From contig JAEUQF010000487.1 in NCBI GenBank assembly GCA_016789745.1, positions 1-43,741 of the forward strand: DNA of 43,741 bases. Reading direction: 5' to 3'. A model generated the notes under the pieces. The model did no database searches, was not told where the DNA came from, and saw only the letters and a list, made by a program, of their open reading frames with translations. Shown here in pieces: positions 7,344-13,914 of the stretch. Every line of letters starts with the position of its first letter. Positions within the stretch are counted from its first letter, which is position 1. A program made the translations under genes and the position numbers. Origin of the DNA: Bryobacterales bacterium. Its GTDB lineage: Bacteria > Acidobacteriota > Terriglobia > Bryobacterales > Bryobacteraceae.

Positions 7344-9086
7344 GTGAAGCAGACCATCCGCCAGCTCTGGCCTTACGTGATGCGGCACCGGCGGTCGCTA
7401 TATCTGGGCTTCGGGTCGCTGATCATCAAGGATTTCCTGGTGATTGCGCAGCCGCTGCTGATCCGGGCGGGCATCGACTCGGTGATGAATGGCGTGGACC
7501 TGCGGCGGCTGCTGCTGTTCTGCTCGGTTCTGGTGTGCGTTACCGCGACCAAGGGTTTCTTCCAGTACCAGATGCGCATTCACCTGGTGGGGCTGTCGCG
7601 CGATGTGGAGTATGACTTGCGCAATGACATCTACACGCACCTGACGCGGCTGGCTCCGGATTTCTTTTACCGCTACCGGACGGGGGACCTGCTGTCGCGG
7701 TCGACCAGCGATTTGAACGCGGTGCGGATGATGATGGGGCCGGGAGTGATGTACTGGTTTGAGACGATGCTGACGTTCCTGTTGGCGATCGTGGTGATGG
7801 TGACCGTGGATTGGAGATTGACGTTGCTGGCGTTGCTGCCGGCGCCGCTGATTTCGGTGGTGGTGATCTCGTTTGGACGCAAAGTGCATGAGCAGTTCGA
7901 GCGGCTGCAATCGCGGTTTGCCGAGATCAGTTCGCGGGTGCAGGAGAATCTGGCGGGCGTGCGGGTGGTGCGCGCCTATGGCCAGGAACGGCATGAAGTG
8001 GAGTTATTCGACCATCACAACCGGGGTTATGTGAAGGAAGCGGTGCACCTGGCGCGCACCACTTCCACGTTTCATCCGTTGCTGCAGTTTCTGATCAACC
8101 TGACGTTCCTGATTGTGTTGTTTGGGGGCGGGATGGCGCTGCTGGACGGGCGGATCACATTGGGCAGCTTCGTGATGTTCCAGACCATCATGGGGATGCT
8201 GATCTGGCCGATGATCGCTTTCGGGTGGGTGATCAACCTGATGCAGCGGGGCATGGCAAGCATGGCACGCATCAACGACATGCTGCACTTTCCGCCGTCG
8301 ATTGCGGCGCCGGCGAATCCGACGCCACTGCCGGAGCCGGTGCGCGGTGAGATCGCATTTGAGAACGTGAAGCTGGCCTACGACGGGCGGTTGGCTTTGG
8401 ATGGGATTACGATCCGCATTGCGCCGGGACAGACGGTGGCGATTGTAGGCCCGACCGGGAGCGGCAAGACATCGCTGGTGAACCTGCTGGCGCGGCTGGT
8501 GGATCCGACCGCAGGCGGCGTGCGGGTGGATGGCGTAGATCTGCGCGAGGCCGATCCGCAGGAGTTGCGGCGGCACATGGGCATTGTGCCGCAGGAGAGT
8601 TTCCTGTTCAGTTGTTCGATTGCGGATAACATAGCGCTGGGGGTGCCGGGAGCGTCGCGGGAGGCGGTGGAAGAAGCCGCGCGTGTGGCGGGGTTGACGC
8701 CGGACCTGTCGAGTTTTCCGGAAGGGCTGGATACGGTGATCGGCGAGCGGGGCATTACGCTGTCCGGCGGGCAGAAGCAGCGCACCGCAATTGCCCGTGC
8801 GATTCTGCGAAATCCGCGTATTCTGGTATTGGATGATTCGTTGTCGGCGGTCGACACGCTGACCGAAGAACGCATTCTGCATGAGCTGACCGAGGTGAGA
8901 GAAGGGCGCACGACCATTCTCATCTCGCACCGCGTGAGCACGATCCGGCAGGCGGATGTGATCTACGTGCTCGAGAGCGGGCGGCTGGTGGAACAGGGCA
9001 CGCACGACGAACTGCTGGCGCATGGCGGGCAGTACGCAGCGCTGCACGAAAAGCAACTGATCGAAGAGGAACTGGAAACAATATAG
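7344..9086 (+). CDS. ABC exporter half-transporter with degenerate Walker B
   Basis: This 580-residue fused transmembrane-ATPase half-exporter (MsbA/MdlA/Sav1866 type) has a six-helix domain over residues ~15-310 and a nucleotide-binding domain over ~340-575. Walker A is GPTGSGKTS at 369-377 and the signature LSGGQ starts at 473. Walker B is ILVLDDSLSAVD at ~493-504, where the usual catalytic Glu is Asp498. The H-loop is in ISHRVSTIRQ. An Asp at that position is known from one half of heterodimeric exporters (TM287, BmrC), implying that a partner supplies the active site; none is encoded here. The start is GTG at 7344, preceded by GAGGGGAGAG. The exported substrate could be a lipid, drug or peptide. 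Confidence 0.9.
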   Translation: MKQTIRQLWPYVMRHRRSLYLGFGSLIIKDFLVIAQPLLIRAGIDSVMNGVDLRRLLLFCSVLVCVTATKGFFQYQMRIHLVGLSRDVEYDLRNDIYTHLTRLAPDFFYRYRTGDLLSRSTSDLNAVRMMMGPGVMYWFETMLTFLLAIVVMVTVDWRLTLLALLPAPLISVVVISFGRKVHEQFERLQSRFAEISSRVQENLAGVRVVRAYGQERHEVELFDHHNRGYVKEAVHLARTTSTFHPLLQFLINLTFLIVLFGGGMALLDGRITLGSFVMFQTIMGMLIWPMIAFGWVINLMQRGMASMARINDMLHFPPSIAAPANPTPLPEPVRGEIAFENVKLAYDGRLALDGITIRIAPGQTVAIVGPTGSGKTSLVNLLARLVDPTAGGVRVDGVDLREADPQELRRHMGIVPQESFLFSCSIADNIALGVPGASREAVEEAARVAGLTPDLSSFPEGLDTVIGERGITLSGGQKQRTAIARAILRNPRILVLDDSLSAVDTLTEERILHELTEVREGRTTILISHRVSTIRQADVIYVLESGRLVEQGTHDELLAHGGQYAALHEKQLIEEELETI

Positions 9087-9095
9087 GAGCGGGCA

Positions 9096-10199
9096 ATGGC
9101 TTCGCTGAGCGGCTATCTTCGTCTGCACTATCTATTCGATATCTGCGACGAGATTGACTTGGAGAAGCTCCGGGAAGTGCTGCACGTGGAGCGGCCGGAC
9201 CGGCAGGCCGGGGCGCGGCACCAGGCACCAGGGCATGTGCGGTTCGAACGGCCGCCGCTCGAAGAATGGCTGGCGGCGCTGCGTCTGGCGGGCGGTGAGC
9301 ATTTTCCAGCGCGGGTACGGTACTTCGATTACGGTGTGCTGGGCGTGCAGATGGAACTGCCGTTCGAGGCGGTTTCGTGGCCAGAGTTGATTGCGCTGGC
9401 CAGCCGGTGGATTGCGGCGGCGGAGTTGGAGAGCGTGGCGGAAGCGGCGGTGCGGGATCGCATGAAGGCCATCCGTCCGGCGCTCAAGAAGCCGTTCACG
9501 CGGTTGATCAACGAAGACTATGCGGTGATCGAAGTGCGTTCGGTAATCGGCGATGATGGCGTGGAGATCAACGCGCCGGTGCTGCTGGAGCGCTATGGGA
9601 GTGAGATCGCGCAGGTGGTACGCGGGGAGTTGGGGCCGCTGAGCGCCGGGGAGCGGCAGGAGGTGTTGCGTTCGTCGCTGTCGTATGCGCCGACGGATTT
9701 GCTGGTGGTGGGTTGGACGGCGGCGCTGGTGTACGATACCGACGCCGAGGGCGCGGCGATGACGGTGGGGCTGCTGGAGTTCGCGAACACGCAGTTGTTG
9801 GAGTTCCGGCACTACGACGAGTACCTGACCACGGTGCTGCGCGACGTGTATCAACTGGTGGACCAGCATCCGGGCATGCTGCGGCGTTGGCGGATGGCAC
9901 GCGAGGCGGAGAAGTTGAACGCGGTACGGCTGGACATTATGGAGCTGAGTGAGCGCTCCGATAACGCCATCAAGTTTCTGAGTGACATGTACTATGCGCG
10001 GGCGTACCGGCTGGCGGCGGCGCGCATCGGTGTGCCGGACTATCGCGCGCTGGTGGATGACAAGCTGCGTACGGCGGGGGAACTGTACCGCTTCCTGATG
10101 GATGAGTTCCACCACGGACGCGCGTTTGTGCTGGAGTTGATGGTGGTGATTATTCTGATCATCGACCTGATATACCTATTCCGAGGCAAGACACTGTGA
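9096..10199 (+). CDS. DUF155/RMND1-like protein with C-terminal membrane anchor
   Basis: The 367-residue product starts 9 bp after the ABC gene, with AGGAGCGGGC upstream. The N-terminal half is a mixed domain (SLSGYLRLHYLFDICDEID...). The middle holds YAVIEVRSVIG and LEFANTQLLEFRHYDEYL. The end is helical, followed by a single membrane segment (FVLELMVVIILIIDLIYLF, ~residues 344-362) and a short basic tail. This order, especially the helical segment leading into Leu-Glu-x-Met-Val-Val-Ile-Leu-Ile, matches the DUF155 family of yeast Rmd1/Sif proteins and mitochondrial RMND1. The family's biochemical function is poorly known. The assignment is by remembered pattern and should be confirmed by profile search. 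Confidence 0.65.
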   Translation: MASLSGYLRLHYLFDICDEIDLEKLREVLHVERPDRQAGARHQAPGHVRFERPPLEEWLAALRLAGGEHFPARVRYFDYGVLGVQMELPFEAVSWPELIALASRWIAAAELESVAEAAVRDRMKAIRPALKKPFTRLINEDYAVIEVRSVIGDDGVEINAPVLLERYGSEIAQVVRGELGPLSAGERQEVLRSSLSYAPTDLLVVGWTAALVYDTDAEGAAMTVGLLEFANTQLLEFRHYDEYLTTVLRDVYQLVDQHPGMLRRWRMAREAEKLNAVRLDIMELSERSDNAIKFLSDMYYARAYRLAAARIGVPDYRALVDDKLRTAGELYRFLMDEFHHGRAFVLELMVVIILIIDLIYLFRGKTL

Positions 10200-11020
10200 T
10201 TGATACGCACCATCATCTGTGGAAGTATGCAGCGGCCGAGTACGGCTGGATCGGCAAGGGCATGGACGTGCTCAAGCAGGATTTCCTGCCGCCGGATTTG
10301 AAGCGGGAGATGGATGCCGCGGGAGTCACGGGCGCGGTGGCGGTGCAGGCCCGGCAGACGATCCAGGAGACGGAGTGGCTGCTGGATCTGGCTTCGAAGC
10401 ACGCGTATATGCTGGGCGTGGTGGGTTGGGCGCCGCTGATCGATCCGAAAGTGGGCGGAGTGCTGGAGCGCTTTTCGAAGCATCCGAAGTGCAAGGGCAT
10501 GCGTCATGTGCTGCACGATGAAGCCGATGACAACTATATGCTGCGGGCGGACTTTCAGCATGGGGTGGCGGCGCTGCGGCCGTTCGGGCTGGTGTACGAC
10601 ATCCTGATTTTCGAAAAGCACCTGCCGCAGACAATCAAGTTTGTGGATTCGCATCCGAACCAGGTGTTCGTGGTGGATCATATCGCGAAGCCTCGAATTC
10701 GTGACGGCGCGATGTCGCCGTGGCGGGAGAACATCCGGGAGTTGGCGAAGCGGCCGAATGTGCACTGCAAGATATCGGGAATGGCGACGGAGGCGGATCA
10801 TAGCAAGTGGACGCCGGCGCAGTTGAAGCCTTACTACGAAGTGGTGCTGGAGGCTTTCACGCCGCGGCGGTTGATGTTCGGCACCGATTGGCCGGTGCTG
10901 CGGCTGGCGGGTACGTATCCGAAGTGGGCGGCGTTGGTGAAGGAATGGATTGCGCCGTTGAGCGCGAGCGAGCAGGAGCAGATCCGGACGGCTACGGCGA
11001 AGCGCGTTTACCGGCTGTGA
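10196..11020 (+). CDS. Amidohydrolase family protein (lactonase-like)
   Basis: This 274-residue TIM-barrel metal-dependent hydrolase belongs to the amidohydrolase-2 group. The N-terminal metal motif is His5-x-His7 in IDTHHHLW. Further conserved elements are Lys-Gly-Met-Arg-His, VVDHIAKP (~residue 160), CKISGM and the C-terminal FGTDWP carrying the metal-binding Asp. The group includes L-fuconolactonase and 2-pyrone/4-sulfomuconolactone hydrolases, so a sugar lactone or aromatic lactone is a likely substrate, but specificity cannot be read from sequence. The GTG start overlaps the DUF155 stop by four bases (GTGA), placing it as last gene of the 6164-11020 operon. Its 3' end overlaps the convergent TetR gene by 13 bp. 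Confidence 0.85.
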   Translation: MIDTHHHLWKYAAAEYGWIGKGMDVLKQDFLPPDLKREMDAAGVTGAVAVQARQTIQETEWLLDLASKHAYMLGVVGWAPLIDPKVGGVLERFSKHPKCKGMRHVLHDEADDNYMLRADFQHGVAALRPFGLVYDILIFEKHLPQTIKFVDSHPNQVFVVDHIAKPRIRDGAMSPWRENIRELAKRPNVHCKISGMATEADHSKWTPAQLKPYYEVVLEAFTPRRLMFGTDWPVLRLAGTYPKWAALVKEWIAPLSASEQEQIRTATAKRVYRL

Positions 11021-11619
11021 TTTTGTAGGCCGGTGAAGATAAGTTCCACGGTGCGTTCGGGCCAGTGGGGTTCCGGCGGTCCGCCTGCGAGATAGGCGGC
11101 GTAGAAGCTTCCAATCAACATCGAGATGGCGGGCTCGAGATCGGCGTCGCTGCGGATTTCGCCCGCGTGGTGCGCCTGCTTGAGGATCTCGCGCACCATG
11201 GCGCGGCGGGGTTCCACCAGGCGTTCGCGGAAGAGACGCAGCAGGTCCGGCGTGTGTTCCTCTTCGGCGAGTACGGTGCCGATTAAGGCCATCCCATGCG
11301 GACGGAAGAGCGAAGTGCGGAAGTTACGCAGCAGCGCCGTGAGCCTCTCTTTGGCGGTGGTGCCTTTGAGGGCGGGTTCGGCGAAGCGCAGTTCACAGAG
11401 GGCAGCGGTGGCGAGGTCGGCTTTGCCTTCCCAGCGGCGATAGATAGTGGGTTTACTGACACCGGCTTCGGCGGCAATGGCATCAATGGACATGCGGGCG
11501 AAGCCTTGGGTGATGAGGTGCTGGAGGGCGACGGTGAGGATACGGCGCTCGACCTCCGGATCGCGGGGGCGGCCGGGCTCCTGTTTATTGGGCTGCGACT
11601 TGGGTGACTGCTTGCGCAT
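11008..11619 (-). CDS. TetR family transcriptional regulator
   Basis: The protein has 203 residues. The N-terminal DNA-binding domain is recognisable: a basic leader ending GRPRD, ILTVALQHL, then MSIDAIAAEAGVSKPTIYRR and WEGKADL. The C-terminal half (to FTGLQNHSR) is a TetR_C-type ligand-binding domain. The frame is open to 11736, but that would run into the divergent gene; the ATG at 11619 (MRKQSPKSQ) leaves a 45-bp divergent interval with a palindrome. It probably represses itself and the oxidoreductase gene. The ligand is unknown. No Shine-Dalgarno sequence is evident ahead of this start. Confidence 0.88.
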   Translation of the reverse strand: MRKQSPKSQPNKQEPGRPRDPEVERRILTVALQHLITQGFARMSIDAIAAEAGVSKPTIYRRWEGKADLATAALCELRFAEPALKGTTAKERLTALLRNFRTSLFRPHGMALIGTVLAEEEHTPDLLRLFRERLVEPRRAMVREILKQAHHAGEIRSDADLEPAISMLIGSFYAAYLAGGPPEPHWPERTVELIFTGLQNHSR

Positions 11620-11630
11620 CGAATTAGGAA

Positions 11631-11640
11631 ACGATATCGT
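11631..11640. promoter_or_regulatory. Candidate TetR operator (ACGATATCGT)
   Basis: A perfect 10-bp palindrome, followed by a further ATCGT, sits in the 45 bp between the divergent TetR and oxidoreductase starts. TetR repressors commonly bind such palindromes between divergent genes. It lies 11 bp from the TetR ATG and 24 bp from the other start. Confidence 0.6.
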
Positions 11641-11664
11641 ATCGTAATTAAGCAAGGAGAGTCC

Positions 11665-12273
11665 ATGAACATAGCGATTATTGGCGCGGGCAGCGTCGGG
11701 CAGGCGTTGGGAGCGGCGTTCACGCGGATTGGTCATACGGTGACGTTCGGTGTGCGGCGGCCGGATTCGGACGAATCGAAGGCGCTGCCGGGCGCGGCGG
11801 TTTCCATGCAGCAGGCGGTGGAAGCGGCGGGTGTGGTGGTTGTCGCGCTGCCGTGGCCGGCGACACAGGGCGTGCTGGAGAGTTTAACGGGGTGGGAAGG
11901 CAAGATCCTGCTGGATGCGACGAATCCGATCAAGGAGGGATTGGCGGGGTTGGAGGAAGGCGCAAGCGGTGGGGAGAAGGTGGCAGGTTGGGCGAAGGGA
12001 GCGCGGGTGGTGAAGATATTCAACACCACGGGCTACGCGAACATGAGCGATACGGCCTACGCCAACGGTAAGCCGGTGATGTTCTATGCCGGTGACGATG
12101 CGGCGGCGAAGCAGACGGCCGGGGAGTTGGCGGCGGCGATCGGGTTTGAGGCGATAGATGCCGGGCCATTGAAGAACGCGGCGCTGTTGGAATCGGCGGC
12201 GATGCTGTGGATCTGGCTGGCGGTGTTCGGCAAGCAGGGGCGGGATTTCGCGTACGCGCTGTTGCGGCGTTAG
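11665..12273 (+). CDS. F420/NADP-type oxidoreductase (NADPH-dependent F420 reductase family)
   Basis: This 202-residue Rossmann protein has the nucleotide-binding loop GAGSVGQALG at 7-16, VTFGVRRPDSDE, the DATNPIKEG segment (~residue 90) and KIFNTTGYANM (~residue 115), characteristic of the NADP-oxidoreductase coenzyme-F420-dependent family. Many members outside F420-using organisms simply use NAD(P)H and act as ferric-like or metabolite reductases, so use of F420 is not implied. GGAGAGTCC provides a good ribosome-binding site. It is divergent from the TetR gene and is its probable target. Confidence 0.85.
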   Translation: MNIAIIGAGSVGQALGAAFTRIGHTVTFGVRRPDSDESKALPGAAVSMQQAVEAAGVVVVALPWPATQGVLESLTGWEGKILLDATNPIKEGLAGLEEGASGGEKVAGWAKGARVVKIFNTTGYANMSDTAYANGKPVMFYAGDDAAAKQTAGELAAAIGFEAIDAGPLKNAALLESAAMLWIWLAVFGKQGRDFAYALLRR

Positions 12274-12287
12274 GCGGGGACTCGGAG

Positions 12288-12316
12288 GAGGGCGGGTAAG
12301 ATGAAAGCTCGCCCTC
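12288..12316 (+). promoter_or_regulatory. Inverted repeat between Shine-Dalgarno and start codon
   Basis: GAGGGCG (12288-12294) and CGCCCTC (12310-12316) form a perfect 7-bp stem with a 15-base loop, ending directly before the ATG at 12317. The only strong Shine-Dalgarno (GGAGGAG, 12284-12290) overlaps its 5' arm and would be too far from the start unless the hairpin forms. Confidence 0.4.
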
Positions 12317-12745
12317 ATGACGATATCGAAGAAGCTGACTTTAGCCGAGACGCGGGCGTTGACCTCGCGCATGCCGTTCAACCAGTCGCTGGGACTGCGA
12401 GTGGCGAAAGTGCATGCCGACGGGGTGACGATCGAAATCCCGATGCGGGATGACCTGCGGAACCTGATGGGCGTGCTGCACGGCGGGGTGAGCGCGACGA
12501 TTGCCGATGCAGCGGTGGGGATCGCGGTGACGCGGCATTTCGGCGGCGAGCGGGTGGCGACGACGGTGGAGATGAAGATCAACTATTTCCGGCCGGTGGA
12601 GAGCGGGAAGGTGGTGGCGCGGTCGCGGCTGCTGCGGGTGGGACAGCACCTGGTGGTGGGCAGCGTGGAGTTGACGGACAAAGATGGAAACTCCACGGGG
12701 TTTGCCACTGTGACGTATATGTTGCTGGGTACAATGAAGAGATGA
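12317..12745 (+). CDS. PaaI family hotdog thioesterase
   Basis: This 142-residue single-hotdog acyl-CoA thioesterase carries MPFNQSLGLRV at the start of the fold, the HGG motif at 55-57 followed by Asp64 in ATIADAAVG, and VEMKINYFRPV in the next strand. PaaI-type enzymes hydrolyse aryl- or acyl-CoA esters; the acid side here (DAA) is compatible with catalysis. The stop codon overlaps the start of the MoxR ATPase gene (ATGA), so the two are translated together. The link between thioesterase and MoxR is unexplained. Confidence 0.88.
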   Translation: MTISKKLTLAETRALTSRMPFNQSLGLRVAKVHADGVTIEIPMRDDLRNLMGVLHGGVSATIADAAVGIAVTRHFGGERVATTVEMKINYFRPVESGKVVARSRLLRVGQHLVVGSVELTDKDGNSTGFATVTYMLLGTMKR

Positions 12746-13725
12746 GCCAGCCGGAGACGCTTGTTTCCGCCAATGGGGCGGTGTGCAGCTTCCCGCAGGC
12801 GTTTTCCCGAGTGGCCGATCTGCAGGGGTCGCTGAACCAGGCGATCAAGGGAAAGGCCGAGGTGGTGCGATTGAGCCTGGTTTGTCTCATCGCACGCGGC
12901 CACCTGTTGATGGAAGATGTCCCGGGCGTGGGGAAGACGACGTTGGCGCATGCACTGGCGCGCAGCGTACAGTCTTCCTTCCAGCGGCTGCAGTTCACCT
13001 CCGATATGTTGCCGAGCGACGTGCTGGGGGTGACGATCTACAACGCCCACAGCGCGGAGTTCGAATTCAAGCCGGGGCCTATTTTCACGCACTTTCTGCT
13101 GGGCGATGAGATCAATCGCGCGACGCCGAAGACGCAGTCGGCACTGCTGGAGGCGATGAACGAACGGCAGGTGACGATTGATGGGCGTTCGTATCCGCTG
13201 GCCGAGCCGTTCATGGTGATTGCCACGCAGAACCCGGTGGAGCATCACGGGACGTACCCGCTGCCGGAATCCCAGTTGGACCGGTTTCTGTTGAGGCTGC
13301 GGATTGGGTATCCGGATCCAGCGAGCGAGCGGGAGATCCTGCGCGATGGCGGGCGGCAGACGGAGACGCGTCCGGTGTTGACGGGTGAGGAACTGGTGGA
13401 GATGCAGAACGTGGCGCCGCGGGTGCGGGTGGACGATGCGCTGACGGACTACATGTTGGAGATTGTGAAGCGCACCAGGGAGCACGAGTCGCTGGCGTTG
13501 GGAGTGAGCCCGCGCGGGGCGCAGGCCTTGTATCGCGCGACGCAGGCGCTGGCGCTGGTGGAAGGCCGCGAGTATGCGATTCCCGATGATGTGAAGCGAT
13601 TGGTGTCACCGGTGTTCGCGCACCGGGTGATGCTGAGTCATCGGGCGGCGGCGGGGCAGCGATCGCAGGATGGGGCGGAGCGGGTGTTGCAGGAGATTTT
13701 GACGTTTGTGGAAGTGCCGCTGTGA
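12742..13725 (+). CDS. MoxR family AAA+ ATPase
   Basis: The ATPase has 327 residues. Walker A is PGVGKTTL at 61-68. Walker B and sensor region read LLGDEINRATPKTQSALLEA, with MNERQVTIDG and FMVIATQNPVEHHGTYPLPE following; the lid contains GVSPRGAQALYRATQALA. These are standard MoxR/RavA features. MoxR proteins act as chaperone-like ATPases in assembly or metal insertion and are usually next to DUF58 and von Willebrand A domain genes. Here the next gene is 189 bp away and unrelated, so the client is unknown. Confidence 0.93.
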   Translation: MSQPETLVSANGAVCSFPQAFSRVADLQGSLNQAIKGKAEVVRLSLVCLIARGHLLMEDVPGVGKTTLAHALARSVQSSFQRLQFTSDMLPSDVLGVTIYNAHSAEFEFKPGPIFTHFLLGDEINRATPKTQSALLEAMNERQVTIDGRSYPLAEPFMVIATQNPVEHHGTYPLPESQLDRFLLRLRIGYPDPASEREILRDGGRQTETRPVLTGEELVEMQNVAPRVRVDDALTDYMLEIVKRTREHESLALGVSPRGAQALYRATQALALVEGREYAIPDDVKRLVSPVFAHRVMLSHRAAAGQRSQDGAERVLQEILTFVEVPL

Positions 13726-13812
13726 GGGGCAACTCGGAATAATCTTACCCCTCAGGAGGCGGATATCGATTTGACACTGCCTCCCACTTCCCTGTAGTTT
13801 GAAGCTAGTCGA

Positions 13813-13831
13813 GGCGGCGTTCTCAGCCGCC
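13813..13831. terminator. Possible terminator hairpin after moxR-type gene
   Basis: GGCGGC, a 7-base loop, then GCCGCC, about 88 bp after the ATPase stop. It is followed by CTTCCC rather than a T-run, so an intrinsic terminator is only tentative. Confidence 0.3.
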
Positions 13832-13914
13832 CTTCCCACCTTGGAGACTGCCCTCCGGAACTCCATCCCAAACGCAAAATCAGTCTAACGCCTGCAAGGA
13901 AATAAAACGTAAAG

